DNA of 64,000 bases. Source: Saposhnikovia divaricata. Its lineage: Eukaryota; Streptophyta; Magnoliopsida; Apiales; Apiaceae. Numbering within the stretch: position 1 is the first letter of the stretch; each line of letters starts with the position of its first letter. The position numbers and the translations under genes were made by a program. A model generated the notes under the pieces. It saw nothing but the letters and a program-made list of their open reading frames with translations, did no database searches and was not told the DNA's origin. This document shows positions 33,043 to 45,366 of this stretch, piece after piece. The DNA lies in the NCBI GenBank assembly GCA_036435485.1, contig CM071598.1:178074148-178138147 (forward strand). The letters are read 5' to 3'.

Positions 33043-35358
33043 TCCATTATTATATCTATTATATGTCAACATGGGTTTTGAGCCTATATAGTAAATTACG
33101 AATTTGCCCTTAGACTTGTTTTAATGTTAAAAAACTTTGTAGTTGAAAGGAATTGAACCCATGACCTTCATGCACCTTTAACTTTATGTTCACATGTACA
33201 ACCACTAAACTAAATCACCTTTTTGTGACACATTTTAAACTCATTCACTACATGCTCAAATAACTCACTTATTAGTAATATTTATTTTATAATTTACTCA
33301 GGATAAAAATACCCATATAATTATACTAATTTTAGTAATTTGAATTTTGATAAGAATTAATCCTATGATTCATATACTCATAAATATATTTAAATTTATT
33401 TTTATGATTTATTAGACATAAAATCATTAGAATATTATTCTCATATAATAGTAAAAAATGGCAATCAGAGAGAGAAAATATAAATTGACAGATATGATGT
33501 TGTTGAAGTCAGAATTAAGAAAGGTATCGAGGTGGCCGAAAATTGGTAAAAAAAAAAAATCAAAGTGAGGAGGTAGGTGACGAAAAATGAGTAAAAATCT
33601 ATCTCAAGTAGGTAAACGGGCGGAAGTAAAAATAGATCTATAATTTTTTTTATAATATTTCTCTATTTTAACAATTATGTCTATATTTTCGTCAAATGGC
33701 CATAATATGTTTATTATTAAATTAATACAAAAAATGATAAATGAAGTGTAACATATTTTTACTCGATAACAGTATAATATTTTATTTTAAGTATGAAAGG
33801 TACCAAGGTGGCCAAATATTGGTCAAAAATCTAATTGAGGAGGTAGGTGGCGGAAAATAAGTAGTCAAGTAGGTAAATGGGCAGAAGTGAAATAGATATA
33901 TGAAAATTTCTAACAATATTTCTCTATTTTAACAATTATGTCTATATCTTAGTCGAATGGCCAGACTATGTTTATTATAAAATTAATACAAAAAATGATA
34001 AAAGAGTATAACATATTTTTACTCTATATTAGTATAATAATCTATTTTAAATATTTTTGCATTATATCATTTTTTTTTTTTGAAACATTGCATTATATCG
34101 GTTAATCCTATTAGCATCGGGTAATTTATAGATTGACTAATAAAAAAGATTAAAATATTAAAACTAAGAAATAATTTACGTATGGCATTTGGGATTTGGT
34201 AAAAAAAATGTCAATGTGGCTTTGATATCTTTAGTCTCTCGCACTATATTTTTGCAGCATTTTCGTAATATCCTAATATTATTAATTTCATACAAAATGA
34301 GTTTTATAACTACATACTTAAATGAAAATTAAATAAAAATATACCAATTTCACTTGAGTTTTAAACTTCAATGTGAGTTTCATCCCGGTGTGAGACTAAT
34401 AAATTCAAAAATTGTTGATATATATAATGTCTTATGATTACGGATGTGGTATGTATATTTTTTTTATTTCTCGGCTATCATTTTGGTGTTATCTCAAATT
34501 TAAATGATATTTCTTGGATGCTTCAATATCGTAGTTATGTCTATTTTCTTTTCATAGATTAAATTTTATTGTACACGTGAACTTTTAGAACATAATTCAT
34601 TTAGTGCATACATTTACAAATCTCATTTTAAAAACCCATTATGAGAAATGACAGTTTAATTTTAGTTACTCGTGTATTTGTTTGAATTTGTATATGTCTA
34701 AATATGTTTTGTCTTGAAATTTGAGATATTACCTTAGGTTTTTGAAAAATTCGCTCATGACAATGGATGGTACAATGTATTTTGAAGAAAAGACATTGTT
34801 AGGGTCAATTTGCTATGGAAAGGATATATCTGAAATAGTCAAATATCATGATCCCAGAAAAGCACACATCATATATTTATTTTGCACGTGCACAACTATT
34901 AGGATAAATTTGTTGTTCTTCTTGTTCTCCAAAAATAGTAGGAGAAAATGATCCAAAATTGGAAATCAGCGCTGATATTTTCTAAGCAGAACTATATGAC
35001 TCTATTATTTGTATTTTTCCATCACATTACATTATTTCTTACAAATTAGAAATAATATAATATTTAATTCTTCCCCCGTCCTAAAATAAATAAGTCAGCG
35101 ATTTTTTCACGCATTTCAATATACCAAGATTATTGTGGTAATACTTGACAGTTACAATTAATCCTTGCCTACTGCTTTCAGTCAGTCATTCTTCTCACAT
35201 TCACAAAAAATAACTAAAAATATACTTTTACGATTTAGAATCTAATAATATTTTGAAACTATAATACCTTACATAGACCGAAAATACGTGAAGTAGACTT
35301 ACACAAAAAAATTCTATGAATTATTATATGGCCCATGCTTTGCACGGGCTAATGCTAG
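33043..35358 (+). mobile_element. Non-autonomous Helitron, 2316 bp
   Basis: Starts TCCATTATTATATC and ends with hairpin GCCCATGCTTTGCACGGGC, a short spacer and CTAG, inserted between A and T as Helitrons do. The first 437-bp duplicate gives the exact empty site CCTAA/TTGTAATG. No Rep/helicase gene. An internal 276-bp tandem pair (AAGGTA... at 33521 and 33797, with GAGGAGGTAGGTG in each) is the only structure seen. The 76-codon frame at 34721 has no recognisable relative. Confidence 0.93.
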
Positions 35359-35650
35359 TTGTAATGAACTTTTAACTCACCATTACAACCATTGAGCTAG
35401 ATATATATTTGTGTAAATATTAGAATTCATTAGCCATACAGAGCAAAGCTTTTTCTTTTTTCCTTAATTTTATTAATATATTATTCTTGACAAAAGAATT
35501 GTTTCGCTTCTCTGTACCATAATATTCTCATATCACATGTCTATTGTGTTTTTTAATAACTTTTTATATTTTTATACACACACAAACTGACAAACATCTA
35601 TATGTTTACTCTATGAATGATATTTATATAATTTATTAGCTGAAATTATA

Positions 35651-36349
35651 TTTTTTAATTAAAAATTTATATTTATTTTGAAAAAGAGTGAAACAATATA
35701 TTTTTTACGAATGAGTAAAATTTTCATATAAATGAATTTTAGCAGATACATTATTAAATTAAACACATTTATTGTAAAATTCACATTTATTGAAAAGTGT
35801 TACGACTGCAATTTTGTAAGTAATCAAAACGTTTGTATATGATCCCAGAGACAACAATTAACTTGAAATATAGAATTTAATGTATGAAGGAACGATCACA
35901 TGAACAAATGGATCCAGTTGATAGCGTTTATTCAAAGTGAACTCAGGAAGTGTGATCGAAGAGTGGGAGAATTTGTATCGCTTTATATATTCTTCTTTCT
36001 TGTTTTGTTATACATGATTGATAAAATATGTATATATACAGGGTATTATATAAAGGGATCGGGTCCAGTATAAAAAAAGGGTTTGGGGGATGATAGACAG
36101 ATCATAAATAGATTGACGGAAGCAAGTGCATATTTATCTGGTTACCTGCTTCGAGAATGATACACAAAGATTAAAGGATAAAACCAAGGTGGAGTGCCAC
36201 CGAAACTGGAAGTAGAGACGGGAGAGCATGGAGATGAGAAGCTGTAATTTTGAAATATAAACAGGCATGTATGAGGGGTAGCTAGGGATTAGTTAGCTGA
36301 TATGTTTGTATTAGTTGATGTGGCAGGCTAGGTGGTAGCTGCGTGGCAA
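35651..36349. other. AT-rich intergenic DNA
   Basis: Nothing recognised between the tandem duplication and the copia element. Confidence 0.5.
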
Positions 36350-36354
36350 GCTTA

Positions 36355-37703
36355 TGTTAGTCACAGAGGCATGCCTGAATACATCTAATAACAAGCCTAA
36401 TTGTTTGTAATGATTTGCATTACTTACATGACCCTTTAATTAGGGGAACCTCTAGCTGTAGAGTTTCGACTTGTTTTAGTACCTGTAATAGGCTTCAAAA
36501 TTCTACATGTGTAACTGTATAAATTAGTCATGAAATAATGCTTGAAAGAAGATCAAGAGATCATGCCTCAAGCTTGGAGATCAAGGCTGCAGAAATAAAC
36601 ATAGTTGGTTTTTGAAGATTGAAGATTTGCCTAATTACTAGTTCAAGAAGTATTTTGCTCTATTCGAGAAGTCTAACATTTGACAAGTCAAGGATCCGAT
36701 ATCTATAAAGACACTGTTCGATATCTCTTGAAGTCAACAAGTCAAATTCTCATTCGACAATTCAGAGATTCGACATGTCTAATACTCTATTCGAGAACTC
36801 AAGAAGTCAACAAGTCAAAGCATCATTCGAGTTCTCTAAGAGTCAACAAGTCAAAGCTACATTCGATATCTCAAGGACTCAGGAAGCTATTCGACATCTC
36901 AAGGATTCCATAAGTTAAAAAAAAAGCTATATTCGACAAGTCAAGGATTCCTGAAGAAAAGACTAATTCGAGAAGTGATTCAATATGTCAATTATACAGT
37001 ATTCGAGAACTCAGAGTTATCTATCAAGTCAATTCTAGTTCTCGAATCAATCACTTAGTTACTTCTCGAATGCAGTCTTGGAGACAAAATACTGAAGATT
37101 GTACAAGTAAGAAACCTGCAGCAAGCCAAAACACTTTCAGGACCACAGTACTGTAAAGTGTCTTTGGAAAGACTACAAGAAGCTTAGAGAGTTGTTACAG
37201 GAGATAAGTTGCTAAAGAAGTGGATCTGAGCAGAGTTAAAGGAAGTCAAATTTCAAGCCGTTTGGATGTTTACTTAAAAAGGGATAGACATGTTAGAAAG
37301 TAATTTTGTCTGTCACTTTATTTGTAGTAAGTAGGTTGTACACATGTTCTTTAAGTGTACAACCTCTCTTCTCTAGCAGTTAAGTTTTTAGGAGATTTCT
37401 CATCATAACTTAGAACATCTCTCTGAGAAAACGAAGCTGAAAATACTACCATTTGTATTCACAGGTTGTAGCGAATCTTTATCTAATACAATATTAGATT
37501 AAAGTGAGGGAGTGTGTTCTTGTGTTCTTTATTTCCGCACTTACGTTTTCTTAAACATAAACACACACGCTTAGCTACATACAAACATCAAACAGGCTCA
37601 AACATTCAAACCATTGTTCTTAATATTTTTATTCAAAGAAAAAGTTTGAAAATACATTCACCCCCCCTCTGTATTTTCTTGTCTGTGTATTTCATACTCA
37701 ACA
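36355..37703 (+). repeat. 5' LTR of SIRE-type element
   Basis: Starts TGTTAGTCACAG and ends CATACTCAACA. Its first half carries a loose array of ATTCGA-containing motifs, listed separately. Confidence 0.93.
36655..37075. repeat. ATTCGA/AAGTCAACAAGTCAAA motif array in the LTR
   Basis: ATTCGA followed by GAA or CAA and a TC recurs about a dozen times at irregular 25-45 bp intervals, with CAACAAGTCAAA three times in between. This looks like a U3 enhancer region; that function is inferred. Confidence 0.7.
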
Positions 37704-37705
37704 AG

Positions 37706-37720
37706 TGGTATCAAAGCAGG
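37706..37720 (+). promoter_or_regulatory. Primer binding site, initiator-Met tRNA type
   Basis: TGGTATCAAAGCAGG two bases after the LTR. It has one mismatch to the TGGTATCAGAGC usually seen in plant copia elements. Confidence 0.88.
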
Positions 37721-37769
37721 CTGTTAATAAAAATAGAAAACGATCAACATAAGTACACAAAAGACAACA

Positions 37770-40235
37770 GGAACGGTAAAGGTACCTAAGTTTGACAAAA
37801 AGAATTACAACCTCTGGAAGATCATCTGTTCATCAAAGCTGCTAACCCTCTATATCCTGAGATTCTCAAGAATGGTCCATTTGTGCCACAACAGGAGATC
37901 CCTGAGTTTACCATGGGTACCCTGGTCATTCCTAGATCATATGTTGCAAAAGATCCATCCAAATGGACAAATTCAGAGAAGGAGAAGGTTTCCCTAGACA
38001 ACCATCTCATGCTGTTGATCATAGATTCTATGGAGCTGTCGATGTTTGCCAACATAGCTTCATACAAAACAGCAAAAGAGATGTGGGATCAAATTGAAGT
38101 GTTGTGTGAAGGGACAGAGGAGGTTAGAGAAAACAAGAAACAGATACTGGTCACTCAGTATGAAGCTTTTATGGCACAGTCCAAAGAAAGCATTACTGAA
38201 ATGTTTGAGAGATTTCACAAGTTGGTGACTGAGCTATAGATGAATGGTAAGGTTTACAGTACCAAGGAGCTGAATATGAACTTTCTACTTTCTGCACCAA
38301 ACCACCTTGAGCAAAGAGTTATCTCTCTACGAGAAAGAGATATGAACAAAGTGACATATGATGTGCTCTATGGTGTGTTGAAGACTCATGAGCTTGAGTT
38401 GCTTCAGAAAAGGGCTATTCAAGCCAACCAAGGAAGAATGGTAAATATATCATGTGCCTTGATTGTCAACAGATCCATTCAAGACCTTGAAGCATCTACA
38501 AGTCAGCTGAGGATATAAGAGATAATAGATGATGATGAACCTGAAAGTGAAGTGTCTAAAACTGTTGAGGAAAAGGTAGAAGATGAGTTTTATACTCTTG
38601 AGGAGCTAGATGCCGTGGAAAACACTTCATATGCTTTCATGGCTAGAAAATTTCCAAATATCCAGATTCAAGAGAAAGCAACCCTTCAAACCTAGATCTC
38701 AAAACCATTCATTCAACAAGAGCAAAGCACCTGTGAAGCCAAACAAGAATAAATTCAAAACTGGCTATGTGGATAGGTCATCTGTGAGATGTTATAAATG
38801 CAATGACATAGGGCATTTTGCTAGTGAATGCAAGAAACTTGAGAAGAAGGATAAGGAGTTTCTAGAGCTTGAAGCCAAGTATAAGGCCCTTCTTAGGAAG
38901 CAAACACCAGGCAAGGCCTACATAGCTGAAGGGAAGTATTGGGATGACACTGACAGTGATGAGGAAGAAAATGAGTTCTGTAACTATGCCTTGATGGCCA
39001 ATACCAAGGAAGAATCACCCTCAGACTCTCAGGTACCATCTCTCACTACCATAGATATGTCTGTTTCTGAGTACAAAAATATGATTGAACAATTATCTAT
39101 TGAAATGTTTAATATTCATACTAGTATGACTGCTGCTAATGAAGAGATTGTTAAACTGTCTGCTAGAAATGAACTGTTAAACAAAAGTAATGAGGAACTT
39201 GAGCTAACTGCTATACAAATAGAAAACCTTAAGAAAGAAGTTGAATATTTACAGAATAAGGTTCTATGTGCTAGTCAAGTTGAAAAGGCTCTTAGGGATG
39301 AGATAGCTGAGAATGAATTCAAACTTAAAACTTTTAAGAACTCCTCTAGTCTATTGCAGTCCTACCATGAGAAACATCAAGAGAATGCAAAGGCTGCTAT
39401 TAGTTTTAACTATGACACACTCAAAAAGAGAAAAGGTTGTGCTGTCATTGAAGATGACAAGGTTGTTCATGAGAATGTGCCTCACATTTTGAAAAATGCT
39501 AAGGTACCTATCTTTAAAGAATCAACACTTGAAATTGATGAGGAAGCCTTACTCATCAAATAGATGTTGATTGATGAGGATGAGGCACAATCAAGTAAAC
39601 AACCAGCACCCTCTAAGAGTGAGAGTGTCAAATAGAAAACCAAGAAGCCTGTTGGAGCTGAACCCAAAACTGAAAAATCTGTCAAGTTTGAATCATCCAG
39701 TAAGAATGAATCTGTGAAGAATGTGGCAAAGAAGAAACATAACAAAAATGGCAAACTAGGGATTAACAAAGATAATAATTATGCTTATGTGCCTAATGCC
39801 CCTAGGAAAACTTGTCAAAACTGTTTCAGTACCAATCATTTGACTCATGCTTGCAAGAAACCTGTAGGTAGTGTGCCTAAACCTTTCTATGATTGCTCTG
39901 TGCTCTTAAGACATAGAGATTCTCCATTTTGTGACAAATTTGACTATATACCATGCAATATGAATGTTATGACTAGCTGTTTCAATTTGAGAAGGCAATT
40001 CATTGATGGTTGTATAAGTCACAATTCTCACACACACTACACAAGGCCAAAGTCTTCAAGTCCTCCTAGAGCTAGGAAGGTACCTCTGTCACCTAAGTCT
40101 GAGAACTCAAGTTCTAAGACTTCTAGCTGTGACAAGAAGACTGGTTCTAAGAAAGTTGATCAGCATGCTGTTTATGATAAAACTGTTTCTAAGCCAAGTG
40201 GACCCAAACTTGTTTGGGTACCAAAGAAGAAGTAA
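37770..40235 (+). pseudogene. gag: SIRE gag, several stops and frameshifts
   Basis: Capsid/nucleocapsid polyprotein of the element. The beginning is readable from KVPKFDKKNYNLWK near 37782, then a frameshift near 37823. The capsid continues in 37883-38239, ended by a TAG in frame with 38240-38518, which ends in TAA. Another frameshift near 38660 leads to the nucleocapsid frame 38610-39563 with the CCHC knuckle CYKCNDIGHFASEC near 38790 and a long predicted coiled coil (about 39090-39340). Stops at 39561-39563 and about 39634 are followed by a further Cys-rich stretch (CQNCFSTNHLTHAC) to 40235. The long coiled coil and second Cys motif are usual for SIRE gag. Confidence 0.88.
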
Positions 40236-43112
40236 TAGACTTGTGTTTGCAGGGTAAAGAAAAGGAAAAGAAAGTCATGTGGGTGTTGGACAGTGGATGC
40301 TCAAACCATATGCCTGGTGATATGGCCCTGCTATCACAGTATGAAGAAAAGGTTGGCCCTATGGTTGCTTTTGGAGATGACAGCATTGGCAACACATTGG
40401 GATATGGAAAACTGAAAGTTGGTAATGTCATCATTGAAGATGTAGCACTGGTCAGAGGGCTTAAGCATAACCTATTGAGTGTTGGTCAGTTTACTGATAG
40501 GGGTTTCAAAGTGGATTTTGACAGAGATGAATGTTTGATCACTCATAAGAAGACTGGTGAACTTGCTCTATCTGGAGTAAGAAAAGGAAGCCTATTTGTA
40601 GCCAATATGGATTCTGCAAGCAAGGACAAAATTTGTTGCTTTTACTCAAAAGCACCAAATGAAGATTGTTGGTTGTGACATAAGAAGTTATCACACCTGA
40701 ACTTCAAAGCCATTAATTCTTTAGTCAAAAGAGAGTTAGTGAGAGGCATGCCCACACTTGAATTCTGTCAAGAAGGAGTGTATGAGGCTTGTCAAAAAAG
40801 AAAAATGAAAAGGTCAAGCCATAAGTCAAAGACTGTGACATCAATAACCAAGCCTCTACAACTAATTCATATGGATTTATTTGGGCCTGTCAATATTATG
40901 TCACTAGGAAGAAAGAAGTATGCCTTGGTGATGGTTGATGACTATACAAGGTATACATGGGTGGAATTTCTAGCATCAAAATATGAGGCTCCACAAGTAA
41001 CCATTGAGCACATAAAGAAAGTTGATAAAGAAGCAAAGGCCAACAATGCAAGTATGATTGCATTAAGAAGTGATAATGGAACAGAGTTCAGAAATGTCAT
41101 GCTTGAAGCATTTTGCAAAGAGAATGGTATTTCACAATAATTCTCAGCTCCAAGGACTCCACAAAAGAATAGAACTCTAATTGAGGCTGATAGAACAATG
41201 TTACTTGATGCAAAAATGCCTACATGTTTTTGGGCTGAGGCTGTGAGCACTGCATGCTATATTCAGAACATGACACTCATCAACAAAAATACTGGAAAGA
41301 CACCTTATAATTTGATGACTGGAAAGAAGCCTACTCTCAGGTATGTTCATACTTTTGGAAGCAAATGCTTTGTGTTAAAGGATAACTCAGAATATGTTGG
41401 AAAGTTTGATGCGAAGGCATTTGAAGGAATTTTTCTTGGCTATTCTATGGAGAGAATTGCATACAAAGTTTATGTCATCAGTCAAAAGAAAGTTATGGAA
41501 AGCACAGATGTGACATTTGATGATAGCAAACTACCTGGACTAGAAGAAGCCAATGATGAAGATAGAGATCCATTAAGGTTTGAAAATCTGAATGATTCTG
41601 ATGAAGAGATTGAAACTGAAGTTGAGACTACAGTTCAACAAACTCCAGTGAATGATGAAACAAGAGAAGAATTTGTGGCAATCAACAGTGAAGATACAAG
41701 CATCCAAGACGCACTTATGAATAGTGGCAACTTCACAGGGGGAGAAAATGAAGATGATCATGACTTGGATGATGAAGCAACATCAAATCAGAGAAATCAA
41801 TCTGAGCGCACAAGAAAATGGGATAGATCACATACTGCAAACCAAACCATTGGAGATCCAAATGCAGGCATGAGAACAAGGAGAACAACTCAAAATGAGT
41901 GTTTCTATGGCTGTTTTCTGTCCCAAATCGAGCCTAAGAAACTTGATGATGCACTGTTGGATCCAGACTGGATTATTGCTATGCAAGAGTAGCTGAATCA
42001 ATTTGAGAGAAATAAAGTATGGGAGCTTGTGCCTGCACCAAAGGATAGAACCATTGATGGAACAAAATGGGTTCTGAAAAATAAGATGGATGAAGATGGT
42101 GTAATAGTAAGAAACAAAGAAAGGTTGGTTGCAAAAGGTTACTCTCAACAGGAAGGCATTGATTATGATGAGACTTTTGCCCCTGTTGCAAGGTTGGAAG
42201 CCATCAGAATCTTCCTGGCATTTGCTGCACACTCAAATTTCAAAGTTTATCAGATGGATATCAAGAGTGCATTTCTGAATGGAGAGTTGGAAGAAGAAGT
42301 ATATGTGCAACAACCACCTGACTTTGAAGATCCACATTTTCCTAACTTTGTCTACAGATTGCTTAAGGCATTGTATGGACTTCAGCAGGCTCCAAGAGCA
42401 TGGTATGACACTCTGTCACAATTTCTTCTTGAAAATCAGTTCACTCGAGGCACATTGGACAAGACATTGTTTTACAAGAAGCATGGTAATGATATTATCC
42501 TAGTTCAAATCTATGTGGATGATATCATATTTGGCTCTACAAATGAGAAACTGTGTGAAAAGTTTTCTAAGCTCGTGCAAAGCAGATATGAGATGAGCAT
42601 GATGGGAGAGTTGACATTCTTTCTTGGATTGTAAGTTAGTCAAAGGAAGGATGGTATCTTTATCAGTCAAACCAAGTATATCAAAGAACTATTGAAGAAG
42701 TTTGATTTTGAAGATAGCTCACCTGCAAAAACACCCATGGCCACTGCCACTAAATTGGATGAAGATCCTAAGGGAAAGAAAGTAGATATCTCAGTCTACA
42801 GAGGCATGGTTGGTTCTCTACTCTATCTCACTGCAAGTAGGCCAGACATCATGTTTGCTACATGTCTGTGTGCAAGGTTTCAATCAAATCCAAAGGAATC
42901 ACATATGGTTGCTATAAAAAGGATCTTTAGGTATCTGAAGGGCACTCCAAACTTGGGTTTACGGTATCCTAAGGACACAGGGTTCAATTTGGTTGGTTAT
43001 TCTGATGCTGATTATGCTGGATGCAGAGTGGATAGGAAAAGCACCTCACGTAGCTGCCAGTTTCTTGGACAAAGGTTAGTCTCTTGGTATAGCAAGAAAC
43101 AACAATCTGTGT
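40214..43112 (+). pseudogene. pol: SIRE pol, stops throughout, truncated in RNase H
   Basis: Protease VLDSGCSNHM near 40285, GAG-pre-integrase finger HKKLSHLN near 40680, integrase with HMDLFGPV and RSDNGTEF, RT with QMDIKSAFLNGELEEEVYV and YVDDIIFGS, and RNase H with YSDADYAG near 43000. Stops interrupt it at 40676 (TGA, probably from TGG), 41138 (TAA), 41990 (TAG) and 42632 (TAA). Near 41155-41165 a small in-frame deletion removes the conserved segment that carries the integrase catalytic Glu: compare QQNGVAERKNR in the copia element at the window start. The frame ends where pol joins the LTR remnant at 43113. Confidence 0.92.
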
Positions 43113-43454
43113 CAACCTCTCTTCTCTAGCAACTAAGTTTTTAGGAGATTTCTCATCATAACTTAGAACATCTCTCTGAGAAAACGAAGCTGAGAATACT
43201 ACCATTTGTATTCGCAGGTTGTAGCGAATCTTTATCTAATACAATATTAGATTAAAGTGAGTGAGTGTGTTCTTGTGTTCTTTATTTCCGCACTTACGTT
43301 TTCTTAAACATAAACACACACGCTTAGCTACATACAAACATCAAACAGGCTCAAACATTCAAACCATTGTCCTTAAGATTCTTATTCAAAGAAAAAGTTT
43401 GAAAATACATTCACCCCCTCTGTATTTTCTTGTCTGTGTATTTCATACTCAACA
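43113..43454 (+). repeat. 3' LTR remnant of SIRE-type element
   Basis: Corresponds to 37360-37703 of the 5' LTR. The left part is lost: RNase H sequence joins LTR sequence at CAACCTCT, present at this spot in the LTR (37360-37367) and expected in the pol text. Ends CATACTCAACA next to GCTTA. Confidence 0.93.
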
Positions 43455-43459
43455 GCTTA

Positions 43460-44485
43460 CATGGAATAAAATGGCTCATAAAAAAGTATGTTGTTGTATT
43501 ATATATAGAAATAGATAGATAGAATATATATAGCCATAATGGTGATCACTAATGATCATAAGTGTGACATCTAACAATAACAAAATCAAGGGACAATATA
43601 TACACAACTTGATTAGATACACTATCATATCTAACCAATGAACAATGTCATTAAATCTCACTAATTAAAATCTTCATAATGTCATGTCATATTATTTACT
43701 AATAGTTTATAATCTATGACATTATTAAATTTATAACAATTTTTGAATATCCGTAGAACATAGTTACTCTATCTCTAAATAAACATTCTTCAATTCTTTT
43801 CTTGTTTGTCAAAAAACATTCTACATTTCAAATCTATTGTTCACTTGACTTTTGTTATGCCATATTTTTAGCATGTCAAATAATCTCCCAAATTTCTAAT
43901 ATTACTAATTATTAATTTAGATTAATAATTATTGCTTAACGTTAAGTAATATATTCTCTCTGAAACGAGGAAAGAATCAATTTCAATCAATCAATAACGG
44001 AAAATATCTTCTTCAAATCAGGAATATATCACAACGCCAAAATTAAATCAGATAAAATCAATAATTACCACATTAACAAAGTTTATCCCTAAAGTCTCTC
44101 AGGGATAGACACAATTGCACATAACTGCGTAGGCTTGATCCTTGATACACGAGACAAATCGAGACACCTACCAAGTCCAGCCCCTCTCTTGTTTACAAAC
44201 CCTAATCCCCTAAAACAGTCACATACTCATAATTTCGCTCTATTATTCCAGTAACCCTGCGATTTCATATTGTTACGAAATTTCTCTAATAACAATTTTT
44301 ATACATTTTTTAAATTCATTGAGCACATACCTACCTCATTATTTCTTTTTATAACTAAAATTTTAGAAAATTAAAAAAAAAGGAAATTCATATGTGGACA
44401 CTCATAATTTATGAGTGTACACCTTTTATTGATATTAAAGCCAAATTATCCTCGTAATACATTAAAATAGAGATATTCGAAAATC
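43460..44485. other. AT-rich intergenic DNA
   Basis: No gene recognised. A stretch around 43535-43650 (GATGATC-like, AAGTGTGACATC, ACAAAATCAA) loosely resembles the promoter blocks of the quinone reductase copies at 49045, 51230 and 55550. Confidence 0.45.
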
Positions 44486-45366
44486 TTAAAATCTGATTCA
44501 ATTCGATCAGAGAAAAGTTCGAAAATTCCAATTCGAGAAAAATCCGACCCGATTTGGTTGGATCTGTCGACTTTATATAGCCTCCTATTTGTAATCAAAT
44601 CTGGCCCCATCCGAAGCACAAAAAGTCTCGATAAAACCCAGATAAATGCCCGATTCGACCCAGATAAAGTCCAGGCTTTTTTAAAAGTTCGAATAAAAAT
44701 TTAATTTTTTTATAGATAAAATATAAAATTACATATAATATTTTTTAAAATTTCAAAAATATTAAAATATAAGTTAAAAGAGCTCGGATAATTAATTGAA
44801 TTTTCAAAGATAAAATCTAAAAATATGTAAAAATTTTAATTATTTCAAAATATTAATACATAAATTATGAAAAGTCCGGATAAAATCCCCGTTCGGCCCG
44901 ATCCAACCCGATCTACAGACCTAAAACGATGTTTATATTTTTAGAGAAAGTCCAATTCGATCCGAGAAAAAGTCCAATTCGAGAAAAATCCAACCCGATT
45001 TGGTTCGATCCGTCGGCCTTATATAGCCTCCTATTTGTAATCAAATCTGGCCCATCCGAAACACAAAAAGTCTCGATGAAACCCGGATAAAAGCCCGATT
45101 CTGTCCGGATAAAGTCCAGGATTTTCAAAAGTCTAGCTAAAAATTCAATTTTTTTTATAGATAAAATCCAAAATTACGTATAATATTTTTTTAAATTTCA
45201 AAAATTTTAAAATATAAGTTAAAAAAGCTCGGGTAATTAATTGAATTTTCCTAGATAAAATCTAAAAATATATAACATTTTTAATTATTTCTAAATATTA
45301 ATGCATACATTATGAAAAGTCCACGTAAAATCCTCGTTCGGTCCGATCCACAGACCTAAAACGATG
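44486..45366. repeat. Tandem repeat, two copies of about 440 bp
   Basis: CTAAAACGATG recurs at 44921 and 45356, and ATTCGAGAAAAATCC at 44531 and 44977. Long blocks such as TTATATAGCCTCCTATTTG are shared. Copies differ by point changes and small indels. The text is rich in short AAATCCGAC/CCCGATTTGG-type words. Confidence 0.8.

Larger units (their letters stand above)
32455..35644. repeat. 437-bp tandem duplication, second copy split by a Helitron
   Basis: Copy 1 is 32455-32891. Copy 2 starts at 32892 and ends at 35644; after removing the Helitron (33043-35358) it is also exactly 437 bp. Both copies begin ATTATA, and ATTATA also follows copy 2 (35645-35650), fitting duplication across a 6-bp microhomology. 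Only a few bases differ between copies. Confidence 0.93.
36355..43454 (+). mobile_element. SIRE-lineage Ty1/copia retrotransposon, deleted and mutated
   Basis: Target duplication GCTTA on both sides (36350-36354, 43455-43459), a 1349-bp 5' LTR, an initiator-Met type primer binding site, gag with CCHC knuckle, and pol in copia order. The long LTR and gag style (NGKVYSTKELNMNFLLS, YGVLKTHELE) fit the SIRE group. The end of RNase H, everything after it and about 1 kb of the 3' LTR are gone. The shared part of the LTRs differs at about eight of 342 bases, so it is older than the gypsy element. Confidence 0.95.

Noticed and set aside
34721..34951. 76-aa frame within the Helitron
   Set aside because: No recognisable domain, AT-rich composition, and no support as Rep, helicase or a captured exon.
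37514..37789. 91-aa frame, with a similar one at 43261-43518
   Set aside because: Both are in the R/U5 part of the SIRE LTRs and overlap the primer binding site.
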